Below are positions 1 to 9,592 of a DNA stretch of 40,690 nucleotides, in pieces. Source of the DNA: an uncultured Bacteroidales bacterium (GTDB lineage Bacteria; Bacteroidota; Bacteroidia; Bacteroidales; Paludibacteraceae). The stretch's first letter is position 1. The number at the start of each line of letters is the position of its first letter. The stretch covers positions 1-40,690 of the forward strand of contig CALMUD010000164.1 in the NCBI GenBank assembly GCA_937872735.1. The letters run 5' to 3'. The notes below the pieces were generated by a model. The model had not been told where the DNA came from, did no database searches, and saw only the letters and a program-made list of their open reading frames with translations. The position numbers and the translations under genes were made by a program.

Positions 1-335
1 GCATCTATAAAGGTACAGTGCATCTCGGTTACGACCTGTCAGAAATCAGTAATTCTGCCCTGGTTGTCCATGGCGATTCTGTTTCGTTGTTGTTGCCGAA
101 GATAAAGATACTTGATTCTGATTTTATTGATGAGGCTCATACTCAGGTGGTTTATCAGAGTGGTACGTTTGCGCCGATTGTGATGGAGTCACTCTATAAA
201 AGGGCTCAGTGGAAGATGCGGCAGCGGTGTGTTACTGCCGAAAATTATAAAAGGGTGGCGCAATATGCGTCAGAACAATTTTCTTCCATGTTCAGAGCAT
301 TCGGGTTTAAGTATGTAAAAGTATTGCAATCGTAA
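1..335 (+). CDS. DUF4230 domain protein, C-terminal part (5' end outside window)
   Basis: The reading frame is open from base 3, entering with residues IYKGT before the first in-window GTG at 18, so the gene begins before the window and only about 110 C-terminal residues are visible. The pattern YKGTVHLGYDLSEI, followed by a beta-rich stretch ending in LPKIKILDSD, resembles DUF4230 proteins, which are usually membrane-anchored and of unknown role in Bacteroidota. The rest (about residues 60-105) is helical and charged and ends FGFKYVKVLQS. The stop is TAA at 333-335. The family assignment rests on this short stretch, so it is moderately sure. A possible terminator lies about 150 bases downstream. 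Confidence 0.6.
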   Translation, partial: IYKGTVHLGYDLSEISNSALVVHGDSVSLLLPKIKILDSDFIDEAHTQVVYQSGTFAPIVMESLYKRAQWKMRQRCVTAENYKRVAQYASEQFSSMFRAFGFKYVKVLQS

Positions 336-487
336 TGGACACAGTGCTTTAAAGGTGACAATCTTGTAATAAATATCTTTTTATGTTCAAGGACATATAC
401 TTCCTTGTTTGTATTCTGATAATTTAATTGCACATTTGTAATGCAAACAAAACAGGTAGATTTTTTCATAGTTAAGGTTTATTTATT

Positions 488-521
488 TTAAGGGAGGCTG
501 GGAAGTTTCCCTTAATTTTTT
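488..521 (+). terminator. Possible intrinsic terminator after the DUF4230 gene
   Basis: TTAAGGGA (488-495) can pair with TCCCTTAA (508-515) around a 12-base loop, followed by six T. It lies 150 bases beyond the stop codon, so its link to the upstream gene is inferred. I see no gene in 336-717. Besides this hairpin, the stretch holds only the glyQS promoter and leader. Confidence 0.45.
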
Positions 522-611
522 GTGTTGTGTCTGTTTAGAACTGAAATTTTCTTATTTCTCCGTTTGATTGCTTTTATCTTCGCTTGGTTTCTTAATTCAA
601 AATGATTTCAC

Positions 612-619
612 TACCTTTG
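612..619 (+). promoter_or_regulatory. Promoter -7 element for glyQS
   Basis: TACCTTTG fits the Bacteroidetes -7 consensus TAnnTTTG. Upstream, TTTC at 588-591 sits at the correct distance but is a weak -33 match. Predicted transcription start is near 626, giving a leader of about 90 bases. I saw no T-box or other riboswitch structure in that leader. Confidence 0.5.
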
Positions 620-717
620 TAATTTAGTGATGTCAGCTTAGAACTTGCAGAAAAGTCAGCGCTGTTCATCATCATTTACAGAATGTTTTACAAGAAAATA
701 TAAATTCAAAAAAATTT

Positions 718-2292
718 ATGGCTTCACAAGAAGAGGTTTTCAAGAAGATTGTCGCACATTGTAAGGAGTACGGCTTCGTTTTCCCTTCCAGCGAGATCTA
801 CGATGGATTGGGTGCCGTGTATGACTATGGTCAGAATGGCGTTGAACTGAAAAATAATATCAAGAAATATTGGTGGGACAGCATGCGCTTGCTGCATCGC
901 AACATTGTCGGCATTGATGCTTCCATCTTTATGCATCCTACGGTATGGAAGGCTTCAGGACACGTTGATGCTTTCAATGACCCGTTGATTGATAACCGTG
1001 ATTCAAAGAAGCGTTATCGTGCTGATGTTCTCATAGAGGACCTTATAGCCAAGTATGATGAGAAGATAGATAAGGAAGTGGAGAAGGCTGCCAAACGGTT
1101 TGGTGACACTTTCGATAAGGAAAAATTCATGGCAACAAGCGCCCATGTGCAGGAGCATAAGGCAAAACGTGAAGAAATTCATGCCCGCTACAAAAAGGCC
1201 ATGAACGATATGGACCTCAATGAACTGAAACAGATAATTCTGGACTATGACATCGTTGACCCTATCAGCGGCACCAAAAACTGGACGGATGTCCGTCAGT
1301 TCAATCTGATGTTCTCTACCGAAATGGGTTCAACTTCCGATTCTACCATGAAGATTTATCTTCGTCCTGAAACGGCTCAAGGTATTTTTGTCAATTTCCT
1401 GAATGTCCAGAAAACGGGTCGTATGAAGATTCCGTTTGGTATAGCCCAAATTGGAAAAGCTTTCCGTAACGAGATTGTGGCTCGCCAATTCATATTCCGT
1501 ATGCGTGAGTTTGAACAGATGGAGATGCAATTCTTTATCCGTCCTGGTGATGACAAAAAGTGGTTTGCTTATTGGAAGCAGCACCGTCTGGCTTGGCATA
1601 AGGCACTGGGTTTGGGTGATGCCAAGTATCGTTTCCATGATCATGACAAGCTGGCTCACTATGCCAATGCCGCTACTGATATTGAGTTTGAGATGCCATT
1701 CGGCTTTAAGGAGGTGGAGGGTATCCATTCCCGTACTGACTTTGATTTGAGCAGTCATGAGAAGTTCTCGGGCAAGAGCATTAAGTATTTTGATCCTGAA
1801 CTGAATGAGTCGTATACTCCGTATGTTATTGAAACATCTATCGGTGTGGACCGTATGTTCCTCAGCATTGTATGCTCATCATATAAAGAGGAACAACTGG
1901 AAAATGGAGAGACCCGCGTGGTAATGGCGCTTCCTCCTGTGCTGGCACCAAACAAGGTGGCAATCCTGCCTTTGCTGAAGAAGGATGGACTACCTGAAAA
2001 GGCAAACGAAATCATGGATGACTTGAAGTTTGACTTCAAGTGTGTGTATGAGGAAAAAGACACCATTGGCAAGCGCTATCGTCGGCAGGATGCCATCGGC
2101 ACTCCGTTCTGTGTCACTGTTGACCACCAGACACTGGAGGATGGGACTGTAACGCTGCGCTATCGTGATTCCATGAAGCAAGACCGTGTGAAGATTGAGG
2201 ATTTGCATGACATTATTGATCGTGAAGTCAGCGCCAAGACGCTCTTTAAGAAATTGATGGCAGAAGAAAAGGCTCAAGGTATTGAGATGTGA
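718..2292 (+). CDS. glyQS: Glycine--tRNA ligase (single-chain, alpha2 type)
   Basis: This 524-residue cytoplasmic class II aminoacyl-tRNA synthetase charges tRNA-Gly with glycine using ATP. The N-terminus (KKIVAHCKEYGFVFPSSEIYDGLGAVYDYGQNGVELK) and GHVDAFNDP near residue 85 are typical of the dimeric bacterial and eukaryotic-type enzyme, not the two-subunit GlyQ/GlyS form. RPETAQGIF near 218 and the following motif with RNEI are class II core elements. The last ~100 residues form the anticodon-binding domain, starting near LAPNKVAILPL. The ATG at 718 follows an A-rich leader with no Shine-Dalgarno, usual for this phylum. It is monocistronic, with its own promoter and a terminator right after the stop. 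Length and motifs are complete. Confidence 0.97.
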   Translation: MASQEEVFKKIVAHCKEYGFVFPSSEIYDGLGAVYDYGQNGVELKNNIKKYWWDSMRLLHRNIVGIDASIFMHPTVWKASGHVDAFNDPLIDNRDSKKRYRADVLIEDLIAKYDEKIDKEVEKAAKRFGDTFDKEKFMATSAHVQEHKAKREEIHARYKKAMNDMDLNELKQIILDYDIVDPISGTKNWTDVRQFNLMFSTEMGSTSDSTMKIYLRPETAQGIFVNFLNVQKTGRMKIPFGIAQIGKAFRNEIVARQFIFRMREFEQMEMQFFIRPGDDKKWFAYWKQHRLAWHKALGLGDAKYRFHDHDKLAHYANAATDIEFEMPFGFKEVEGIHSRTDFDLSSHEKFSGKSIKYFDPELNESYTPYVIETSIGVDRMFLSIVCSSYKEEQLENGETRVVMALPPVLAPNKVAILPLLKKDGLPEKANEIMDDLKFDFKCVYEEKDTIGKRYRRQDAIGTPFCVTVDHQTLEDGTVTLRYRDSMKQDRVKIEDLHDIIDREVSAKTLFKKLMAEEKAQGIEM

Positions 2293-2310
2293 TTTTTCTG
2301 ATAAATAAAA

Positions 2311-2344
2311 AAGCCCGCTACTCTTTTGAGTGGCGGGCTTTTTG
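2311..2344. terminator. Shared bidirectional terminator between glyQS and the EamA gene
   Basis: GCCCGCTACTC (2313-2323) pairs with GAGTGGCGGGC (2327-2337, one G-U) around a TTTT loop. An A-run precedes the stem and a T-run follows it, so it can stop transcripts in both directions. It sits in the 66-base gap between two convergent genes. Confidence 0.85.
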
Positions 2345-2358
2345 TTTTATTCTTATGG

Positions 2359-3258
2359 CTATTTTTCTTTGGATTTGCTCTGTGTCACCATGAATACTCC
2401 GACAAAAACCATGGCTGTTGCTATTCCCGCTTTTAGTCCGAAGGTATCCAGACCCAGCCAAACTGCAACTATGCAGGCTATGATGGGTTGTACATAGTTA
2501 TACATGCTGAGAGTGGTGGGGCGGAGTCTCTTTTGGGCGACGGGAATGAGTAGATAGGTGGTAAAGGTGGCCATACCTACCACATAACCAATCCTCAACC
2601 ATTGACTGGTTCCGATAGATTGCCAAGCGGTGGCTTGCAGGTCGTTCCAGCAGAAAGGGAGCGTGACTATGGCAGAGAACAGAAACATCCACTTCATCAG
2701 CGTAATGGGGTGGTGGCGCATTATCAGAGGTTTGCACAGCGTGAGGTATAGTGCGTATGACAATCCCGATAATATGCACATCATGTTGCCCATCAAGGTG
2801 TTGCCTTGTCCTTTGCTGTGTGTGTTGCCCAATATCAGTACCAGTGCCCCGCTCAGTCCTAACAGGACACCCGATGCCTTGAGGCCTGATATGGGTTCTC
2901 TCAATATGATGGCAGCCAGCACCATGGTGATGATGGGTGTAAGTGATACAATGATGGCTGCGGTTACGGGGGAACTGGTGTCCAAACCCTTTACAAACAG
3001 AAATTGATTGAACACTGCCGCCAATAGTCCAGCTCCCATCAGTTTCAAATATTCGCTACCTTGTGGAGCATCGTCAGTTTTTATGAAGACCGATGCTATC
3101 CAGAAGAGGACAGCCGCTCCTATGGCTCTCAGATAATTGAGGGTGAATGGGGTCACGGTGTCGGGCATCAAGGTCTTGCTGATGGGTGTATTCAGTCCGA
3201 ATATGATGTTTACCGCCAGTATGGTCAAGTGTCCCTTATAGTTTCTTTCGCTTTCCAT
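2359..3258 (-). CDS. EamA/DMT-family permease
   Basis: This is a 299-residue, very hydrophobic protein with about ten membrane segments arranged as two EamA repeats. The first is roughly residues 10-140 (HLTILAVNIIFGLNTPISK at its start) and the second 155-292 (MCILSGLSYALYLTLCKP at its start). The drug/metabolite transporter superfamily exports or imports small metabolites such as amino acids and nucleotides. The substrate cannot be read from sequence. The start codon is 3 bases after the stop of the HTCS gene, and an AAGGAGG-like ribosome site lies within the last HTCS codons, so the two genes are probably translated from one transcript. The shared terminator at 2311-2344 ends this run. Confidence 0.88.
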   Translation of the reverse strand: MESERNYKGHLTILAVNIIFGLNTPISKTLMPDTVTPFTLNYLRAIGAAVLFWIASVFIKTDDAPQGSEYLKLMGAGLLAAVFNQFLFVKGLDTSSPVTAAIIVSLTPIITMVLAAIILREPISGLKASGVLLGLSGALVLILGNTHSKGQGNTLMGNMMCILSGLSYALYLTLCKPLIMRHHPITLMKWMFLFSAIVTLPFCWNDLQATAWQSIGTSQWLRIGYVVGMATFTTYLLIPVAQKRLRPTTLSMYNYVQPIIACIVAVWLGLDTFGLKAGIATAMVFVGVFMVTQSKSKEK

Positions 3259-3261
3259 CCG

Positions 3262-6200
3262 TTATCCCTCCTTCTTGACGGGTACTTCCGATGGATTGAT
3301 TCCAATCTGGGCTTTAAAGCATTTGCGGAAGTAGGCTATATCTTTAAATCCCACGTCATAGGCCACTTCCGATATGGTCAATTTACCTTGTTCTATCATT
3401 TGGAAGGCCCTTTTTATTCGTATGTTGCGTATGAATTCTTTGACAGTCATGTTGGTCATGGCATCAATTTTCCGGTATAGTTGCATTCTGCTCACACCCA
3501 CTTCGCTGGCAAACTGTTCAATATCAAAATCCGGGTCCGATATGTTTTTCTCGATGATTTCCATGGCTTTTCGCATAAACCGTTCGTCAGGAGATTCCAC
3601 TTCCACTTGTTTGGGTTGTAGCAGTTGGTCGTATTTGAATTTCTTTTTCAGAGATTCCTGCCGTTCTATCTGGTTATGTAATTTTTGTTCCAGAATGTTT
3701 ATGTCGAATGGTTTTGTTATATAGTCGTCAGCACCCGCTTTCAGTGTTTCTATTTCAGTGTCGTGAGCATTGATGGCAGTCAGCATTATAATAGGGATGT
3801 GAGAGGTCCGCTCGTCTGCTTTCAGTTTCTGGCAAAGCTCGTCACCTTTCATTTTCGGCATAATCAGGTCGGTGAGCACTGCATCTGGTATCTTTTCTGT
3901 TGCCTGTTTCAGTGCCTCCTCTCCGTCAGCCGCTTCTATCACCATGAATTTTTTGCTGAAATATCTTGATATGAAATGTCGAAGGTCTTCATTGTCTTCG
4001 GCTATCAGCAATATTTTGGCGTTCTCTTTGTTCTCCTCTGTAGAAGTTTGTCCAGAGTCCGTATTCGTATCTGTATCGGGGGTGTTATTGATATTTCCTT
4101 CGGTTGATTGTTCCTGAGTCTGAGCATCCGTTGTCAATTCGGGCAGATAGATATGGAAAGTGGTCCCTTTACCAGGTTCGCTATCCACAGAGATTTCCCC
4201 TTCCATCAGTTTGATAAAGTCCCGTGTGATAGAAAGTCCGATTCCTGTTCCTTTTGCACTGTCAGAAGCGGAGTTCTGCTCAAAGGCTTCAAATACTCTT
4301 TCCAGGTTTTCCTTCAGAATGCCCTGACCATTGTCGCTAAAGGTCAATGAGTAGCAGTTTTTGAGGGTCCCGTCCTTTGTTTTGTGCTGCGGAGCGAGGT
4401 TCAGTGTGACATCCACGTGCCCGCCCTCCTGGGTATATTTGATGGCATTTGATAGCAGATTGTTACAAATTTTCTGCATTTTGTCATCATCGAACATCAC
4501 ATACAGATGGTCTACCGCAGAGTGGTATGCCAATGTGATATTTTTGGCTTCGGCCATGCTGGCAAAACTTTTTATTTGGTTGCCTACAAATGAGCTTATG
4601 TCCCCGGCAGAGTAGGACACTTGTATTTTTCCAGCCTCTATTTTTCTGAAATCCAGTAATTGGTTTACCAGTTTCAGCAGTTGGTTGGCATTCTTTTCGG
4701 CCATCTGGGCATCTTCAACAGTTTCATCATCAAGGTTCTTTTTTTGTAAAATCTGAGAAAGTGGCCCCAGAATAAGAGTCAGAGGTGTGCGCAGTTCGTG
4801 TGAAATATTGGTAAAAAATTGGAGCTTCATTTCTTCCACTTCCTTTATTTTTTGAGCCCTGGCTTTCTCCACTTCCAGTGCGTTTTTCAGTTTTGCCTTG
4901 TGTAAATAGAAATTTGCGATGTAGTAAGTCAAATAGGATAGTACGGCGAGCATCAATAGTTCGAACCACCAAGTCCGATAGAAAGGTGGCTCAATTTCTA
5001 TGGTGATGGTCTTTGTGGTAGTGCTCCATTTGCCGTCACAGTTGGCACCTTTTACCATGAAGGTGTAGGTGCCAGGGTCCAGATTGGTGTAGGTGGCGCT
5101 GTTTTTTGTCCCCGATATTATCCAATCCTTGTCAAAACCCTCCATCTTGTACATGTACTGGTTCTTTTGCGATTTGCTGTATGACAGGGCTGCAAATTGA
5201 ATGGTGAACATGTTTTGGTCATATCGCAGCGTTATCTTTTTTGCCGTACTTATGTTCTCTTCCAGCTCTTTGCCGATGCCAATCACCTTGTTGAATATTC
5301 TGAATTCGTTAAGTTCAATAGGGGGTACGAAGGTGTTGTCGTGTACGATATTGGGGTTGAAAATATTCAGCCCGTGTATTCCTCCAAGCAGAATCTCTCC
5401 GTTATGAGTCTTGTATGCAGCGTTATAGTGGAATTGTGCATCTTGCAATCCATCGTTTTTGTCGTAATTCTTTATAGTGTGAGTCTTCTTCTCAAATCTG
5501 GAAAGTCCGTTATTTGTGGTGACCCACAGGTAGTTGCCATTCTCGCTGATAGTCTGTACGCAGTTGTTGGATAATCCTTTATTTTCTCCAAAGTAGGCTA
5601 TGGCTCCTGAATATTTGTTGTAGAGAGCGAGTCCTTTGGTAAAAGTTCCCAACCAGAATCTATTTTCCTTGTCTTGATAAACGACCCGGCATCTTTCGGG
5701 GTATCGGGTTATCCGGTCGGTGCGGGGATTGTATATAATCACCTCGTTATAGGCGCAGAACCAAAGGTCGTGGTCATGGTCCTCAAAGGCATGAACCACC
5801 TCCACATCGTGTGCCAGCTGAGGCATGTGCACGAATCCGCCTTTGCCGTCATATTTGTCTATTCCTTTAGCCGTGGCAGCCCATATTGTACCTCTGCTGT
5901 CTTTCAGCAGAAACCATACATCATCGGAAATCAGAGAGTGGGAATCAGTGGCCTTGCTGCGCAGTATCTTTTTTACGCGCAGACTGTGGCTGTCCACAAT
6001 GTTGATGCCGCCCATATAAGTACCAACCCACATTTCGTTGCCATTATTCAAAAAGCATTTGATGCAGTCGGTACTGAGTCCGTTACTCCGGGTAATGTAT
6101 GTGAAGTTGTCGGTGTGGGGCTGTCTGATATTTATGCCTCCCGATTCCGTACCTATCCAGATACGGCCCTGATTGTCCTCGGCAAAACCATAAACTTCCT

Positions 6201-7281
6201 CGTCATTAAGGTAGTGACTGTCGTTCTTGGCTTCCTGCACGAGATGAAAAATCTGTTTCTCGTGGTTGAGATAGCTGATGCCACCTCTGGTGCCGGCCCA
6301 CAAGTCTCCTTTTGTGTCTATGTATAGCGATAGCACAGAGTTCTGTATCAAAGCGATGTTGTTGCCAATATCTGCTTTGAACACGTTATATTTTCCACTT
6401 GGACGGTCGTAACATATCAATCCACCTCTTGTACCGAACCAGAGGTGTCCCTCTTTGTCCTCTATGATGGAACGGACGGTTGATTGCCGTTCAGATGAAG
6501 GGAAAGAACTCAGAGGCTTTACGGTCAGACTGCCTGTGGGCACATAGTATACTCCTGAATAGTAGGTCCCAATCCATATTATTCCGTCCTTACTTTGATA
6601 GATAGTCTGTACCTCGTCCCCGCGCAGTTTTCCGCCAGGCAAGTCGATGGATTTAAACTCTTTGGTATGGACGTTCAGCCAGAACAATCCCTGCTTTGAA
6701 CTGCCAATCCACAGATTGTTTTGTTTGTCTACCAGTATTTTCTTGATATCAATCAGACCATCGTGCTGGTCTGATTGCACATTGTAATATTGCAGATTAC
6801 CATGATTGTCAAGATAGCAGAGCCCTTGTTCGGTGCCAACCCATAGCCTTCCGTTTCTATCCTCACAGATGCTGTTGGCTGAATATACTTTGTTGCTATT
6901 GCGTATCCTTATTTTTGTGAACGATTCAGTGTGTAGGTCAAATTTGTTCAATCCTCCATTTTCTGTACCTACCCAATAGTTGCCTTTCTTGTCTTGATAG
7001 ACGCATCTGACCAGACTGCCCATCATGGCGTGAGAACTTCCGTCGTCGCTGCGGTAAGTGCGGAATTTGTAACCATCATATCTGTTTAAACCCTGGCTGG
7101 AGCCAAACCACATCCATCCTTCTTTGTCCTGATAGATGCATTGCACCATATTGTTTGATAGACCATCCTCTTGAGTGAAGTTGTCGAATCGGGCTTCGCT
7201 TACAGGTGCGGCCCAGCTCCCGGTTATGGAAGTCAGACAGCAGACGATAGCGATTGTCAATGCTGAAATGGATTTATTCAT
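3262..7281 (-). CDS. Hybrid two-component sensor/regulator (HTCS), one-protein phosphorelay
   Basis: This 1339-residue inner-membrane regulator fuses sensor, kinase and transcription factor. Order: signal peptide 1-24; about a dozen periplasmic beta-propeller repeats (YQDKEGWMWFGSSQGLNRYDG type) to about 670; Y_Y_Y domain about 690-760; one membrane helix 771-793; HisKA with H828 in SHELRTPL; HATPase with N-box NNLLSNAIKYT; receiver with D1138 in LTDLIMP; AraC-type HTH at about 1240-1330. All catalytic residues are present. In Bacteroides, HTCS proteins usually sense oligosaccharides and switch on polysaccharide-use loci. No SusC/SusD pair is in this window, so the target is unknown. It lies 38 bases after a small membrane protein gene downstream of pyrD and 3 bases before an EamA permease gene. 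Confidence 0.96.
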   Translation of the reverse strand: MNKSISALTIAIVCCLTSITGSWAAPVSEARFDNFTQEDGLSNNMVQCIYQDKEGWMWFGSSQGLNRYDGYKFRTYRSDDGSSHAMMGSLVRCVYQDKKGNYWVGTENGGLNKFDLHTESFTKIRIRNSNKVYSANSICEDRNGRLWVGTEQGLCYLDNHGNLQYYNVQSDQHDGLIDIKKILVDKQNNLWIGSSKQGLFWLNVHTKEFKSIDLPGGKLRGDEVQTIYQSKDGIIWIGTYYSGVYYVPTGSLTVKPLSSFPSSERQSTVRSIIEDKEGHLWFGTRGGLICYDRPSGKYNVFKADIGNNIALIQNSVLSLYIDTKGDLWAGTRGGISYLNHEKQIFHLVQEAKNDSHYLNDEEVYGFAEDNQGRIWIGTESGGINIRQPHTDNFTYITRSNGLSTDCIKCFLNNGNEMWVGTYMGGINIVDSHSLRVKKILRSKATDSHSLISDDVWFLLKDSRGTIWAATAKGIDKYDGKGGFVHMPQLAHDVEVVHAFEDHDHDLWFCAYNEVIIYNPRTDRITRYPERCRVVYQDKENRFWLGTFTKGLALYNKYSGAIAYFGENKGLSNNCVQTISENGNYLWVTTNNGLSRFEKKTHTIKNYDKNDGLQDAQFHYNAAYKTHNGEILLGGIHGLNIFNPNIVHDNTFVPPIELNEFRIFNKVIGIGKELEENISTAKKITLRYDQNMFTIQFAALSYSKSQKNQYMYKMEGFDKDWIISGTKNSATYTNLDPGTYTFMVKGANCDGKWSTTTKTITIEIEPPFYRTWWFELLMLAVLSYLTYYIANFYLHKAKLKNALEVEKARAQKIKEVEEMKLQFFTNISHELRTPLTLILGPLSQILQKKNLDDETVEDAQMAEKNANQLLKLVNQLLDFRKIEAGKIQVSYSAGDISSFVGNQIKSFASMAEAKNITLAYHSAVDHLYVMFDDDKMQKICNNLLSNAIKYTQEGGHVDVTLNLAPQHKTKDGTLKNCYSLTFSDNGQGILKENLERVFEAFEQNSASDSAKGTGIGLSITRDFIKLMEGEISVDSEPGKGTTFHIYLPELTTDAQTQEQSTEGNINNTPDTDTNTDSGQTSTEENKENAKILLIAEDNEDLRHFISRYFSKKFMVIEAADGEEALKQATEKIPDAVLTDLIMPKMKGDELCQKLKADERTSHIPIIMLTAINAHDTEIETLKAGADDYITKPFDINILEQKLHNQIERQESLKKKFKYDQLLQPKQVEVESPDERFMRKAMEIIEKNISDPDFDIEQFASEVGVSRMQLYRKIDAMTNMTVKEFIRNIRIKRAFQMIEQGKLTISEVAYDVGFKDIAYFRKCFKAQIGINPSEVPVKKEG

Positions 7282-7319
7282 TTTGGGTTGTTTTGGGTGT
7301 GGTTCAGCTTGCTATATAG

Positions 7320-7868
7320 CTATTTATCGGTCAGTGGCAGTTCCACCCATAGGGTGTCACCTTCTTCTATTTCGGGGCTGATGGCGCATTTAATCCCACT
7401 ACGGGTATATATTTGTTTTAAGTCCGCAATGGATGTTTCCATATTTTTGCTGTTCTGTATTTTTGCCGCATCAAAGCAGAATAAGCCTGTGGCATGGTGA
7501 CTATCTTTTTGGCTGATAGTCAGCGTGTCCGATATACTGCTACCGTTGGCAAATGTAAGTCTGAATCCGATGTGAGCCAAGGTGGTGAGGTCTGTTTTGG
7601 TATCACTCAGTCTTACTTCCATACTGACAGGGACCTTTTCTTCCCCCATTTTTTCGGCAATCATGGCGGTGAGGGCATCGGTGAATGCACTGTCGTTGTC
7701 AATGGGAACACTCAGCACCTGATAGTTGCCGATGCTCTCTATTTTCCATTGGTTAGGCTGCCGAGCCTCCGCAGCAGCTGCCTGTTTCTTCTGATGCCCG
7801 ATATAGAGGTAAATGCCGCCTCCGATACCTACCAATGCTATGATGACTGCAATAATTATTTTCTTCAT
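7320..7868 (-). CDS. Membrane-anchored protein of unknown function
   Basis: I do not recognise this 182-residue protein. It has an N-terminal membrane helix (about residues 3-25, IIIAVIIALVGIGGGIYLYIG), an Ala/Gln/Lys linker, then a soluble domain of about 140 residues with alternating beta strands and acidic loops, likely outside the inner membrane. There is no lipobox. It starts 3 bases after the pyrD stop and ends 38 bases before the HTCS start, so it should be co-expressed with both. Its position next to a sensor kinase allows an accessory-sensor role, but nothing in the sequence proves that. The final GDTLWVELPL loosely recalls histidine-kinase ATPase C-termini. No kinase boxes are present. 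Confidence 0.8.
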   Translation of the reverse strand: MKKIIIAVIIALVGIGGGIYLYIGHQKKQAAAAEARQPNQWKIESIGNYQVLSVPIDNDSAFTDALTAMIAEKMGEEKVPVSMEVRLSDTKTDLTTLAHIGFRLTFANGSSISDTLTISQKDSHHATGLFCFDAAKIQNSKNMETSIADLKQIYTRSGIKCAISPEIEEGDTLWVELPLTDK

Positions 7869-7871
7869 GAT

Positions 7872-8783
7872 TTATACTTCTAAAGCCCCGATTATGTCCT
7901 TTACACTTTTATAATTATGGCGTTCCAGATAATCGTTGATGCCATTGACAACTTTGACCGTGATGGCTGGGTCAATAAAGTTGGCTGTGCCTATCTCGAC
8001 AGCTGTTGCGCCAGCCAGTAAAAACTCGACAGCATCGGTGGCATTCATGATACCACCCAAACCCACGATGGGAATCTGGACAGCTTTGGCCACCTGCCAC
8101 ACCATACGCAGCGCAATAGGTTTGACGCAAGCACCAGATAAACCACCTGTAATGGTGGATAACAGAGGCTTTCTTCTTTCAGCATCGATGGCCATTCCCA
8201 TCACCGTGTTGATGAGCGAAACACTGTCGGCACCCGCAGCTTCGGCCGCTTTTGCTATCTCGGCTATGTCGGTTACATTAGGAGTCAGTTTTACTATCAG
8301 CGTCTTGTGATAGACTTTGCGCACTGCTCCTACAACGTTCTCAACAGAGGCGCAACTGGTGCCGAATGTCATGCCGCCTTGTTTCACGTTAGGGCATGAT
8401 ATGTTCAACTCTATGGCGGGTATTCTGTCCAGCGTGTCAATGCGTTCAGCTGTGGTACAATAGTCTTCCACCGAAGCACCAGAAACGTTTACAACCATTT
8501 GGGAGTCAATATCTTTTATCTCTGGATAGATGTGCTGAACAAAGTAGTCAACCCCTTTGTTCTGCAATCCGACGGCATTCAGCATACCCGACGGTGTTTC
8601 CGCCAAACGGGGATAAGGGTTGCCTTCTCTCTTATTCAGAGTGGTCCCTTTTACTATGATTCCGCCTATTTGGCTCAAGTCAACAAAGTCGGCATATTCT
8701 TTGCCGTAGCCGAAAGTACCCGATGCTGTCATTACCGGGTTCTTCATCGTCAGTTTTCCTATATGTGTTGTTAAATCTGCCAT
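7872..8783 (-). CDS. pyrD: Dihydroorotate dehydrogenase class 1B, catalytic subunit
   Basis: This 303-residue cytoplasmic FMN enzyme oxidises dihydroorotate to orotate in de novo UMP synthesis. The N-terminus has the [12 protein letters not shown] phosphate/FMN loop. [13 protein letters not shown] near 125-137 carries C130, the expected catalytic base of class 1 enzymes. [11 protein letters not shown] and [20 protein letters not shown] complete the TIM-barrel FMN site. Class 1B enzymes pass electrons through PyrK to NAD, and pyrK overlaps this gene by 13 bases just upstream. The overlap implies translational coupling. Length and motifs are complete. Confidence 0.96.
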   Translation of the reverse strand: MADLTTHIGKLTMKNPVMTASGTFGYGKEYADFVDLSQIGGIIVKGTTLNKREGNPYPRLAETPSGMLNAVGLQNKGVDYFVQHIYPEIKDIDSQMVVNVSGASVEDYCTTAERIDTLDRIPAIELNISCPNVKQGGMTFGTSCASVENVVGAVRKVYHKTLIVKLTPNVTDIAEIAKAAEAAGADSVSLINTVMGMAIDAERRKPLLSTITGGLSGACVKPIALRMVWQVAKAVQIPIVGLGGIMNATDAVEFLLAGATAVEIGTANFIDPAITVKVVNGINDYLERHNYKSVKDIIGALEV

Positions 8784-9556
8784 GTCAGTTCATTTATGTT
8801 GAAAACGGGACCCTCGCTGCATACGCATTTGTTGCCCTCTTTGGTTTCAGTCACGCAGCAAAGGCAAGCGCCCAAGCCGCAGGCCATTTTATTTTCGAGT
8901 GATACTTCACATTCCGTTCCGCTCTGTTTGGCGTAGCTGGCTACGGCCTTCATCATGGGAGTCGGTCCGCAGACGTAAATTTTATCGAATTTTTCTTTTT
9001 GCAGCAGGCTGTGATTGGTAACGAATCCTTTTTCGCCATCGCTGCCGTCTTCGGTGGTGGTATATACGGCCCCAATTTTTTTGAATTCGTCCATCTCCAG
9101 CAGAGCGGCTTTATTGCGGGCTCCAATCAGGTATATGGGACTATAGCCGGCGTTTTTCAGTTCCGCTCCCAACATCAGCATAGGGGCAAGGCCAACGCCA
9201 CCGCCAACCAGTAACAATTTTTTTTGTTTGTCGTTGTCGTCGGGCATACCAAATCCATTGCCGAGAGGTAGCACCATATTCAGTGAATCTCCTTTTTTCA
9301 GTTCACCAAGTTTCCGTGTGCCATCACCCACCATTTGTATCAGTAACCACAATTCGTTGTGTTCGCGGTCAACATAGTTGATGGATATGGGCCGACGAAG
9401 ATAAGTACTGGGAGAGCCTTCAATTTTCAGTTCGGCAAATTGTCCAGGCTTCATTGTAGGCAGCGGGGTAGTGCCACCAGTCAGTTTCATCAGTATGTAG
9501 TTGCCGTCCATCCAATCGTTGCTGGTGACGGTCAAGTCCATTATGTATTTTTTCAT
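8771..9556 (-). CDS. pyrK: Dihydroorotate dehydrogenase electron-transfer subunit
   Basis: This 261-residue partner of PyrD carries FAD and a [2Fe-2S] cluster and shuttles electrons from orotate synthesis to NAD. RRPISI (residues 54-59) is the FAD-binding RxYS-type motif. GGGVGLAPM near 118-126 is the NAD-binding glycine loop. The cluster ligands are C226, C231, C234 and C246 (C-x4-C-x2-C-x11-C), all present. The gene overlaps pyrD by 13 bases and starts 36 bases after the nucleotide-sugar dehydrogenase stop, so it fits in the same leftward transcript. I saw no PyrR-type attenuator ahead of it. Confidence 0.95.
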   Translation of the reverse strand: MKKYIMDLTVTSNDWMDGNYILMKLTGGTTPLPTMKPGQFAELKIEGSPSTYLRRPISINYVDREHNELWLLIQMVGDGTRKLGELKKGDSLNMVLPLGNGFGMPDDNDKQKKLLLVGGGVGLAPMLMLGAELKNAGYSPIYLIGARNKAALLEMDEFKKIGAVYTTTEDGSDGEKGFVTNHSLLQKEKFDKIYVCGPTPMMKAVASYAKQSGTECEVSLENKMACGLGACLCCVTETKEGNKCVCSEGPVFNINELTWQI

Positions 9557-9592
9557 TGTTTTTTTGATGTCTCTTTTGATTGTCGCGTGAGG

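Noticed and set aside
626-717. Possible T-box or other riboswitch in the glyQS leader
   Set aside because: The roughly 90-base leader is AT-rich with no T-box sequence or stable alternative hairpins.
1330-1758. 142-codon frame antisense to glyQS
   Set aside because: Within a complete, conserved synthetase gene; no promoter or motif.
5674-6327. 217-codon open frame antisense to the HTCS gene
   Set aside because: It lies fully inside the strong HTCS coding sequence, has no family features and arises from codon bias on the opposite strand.
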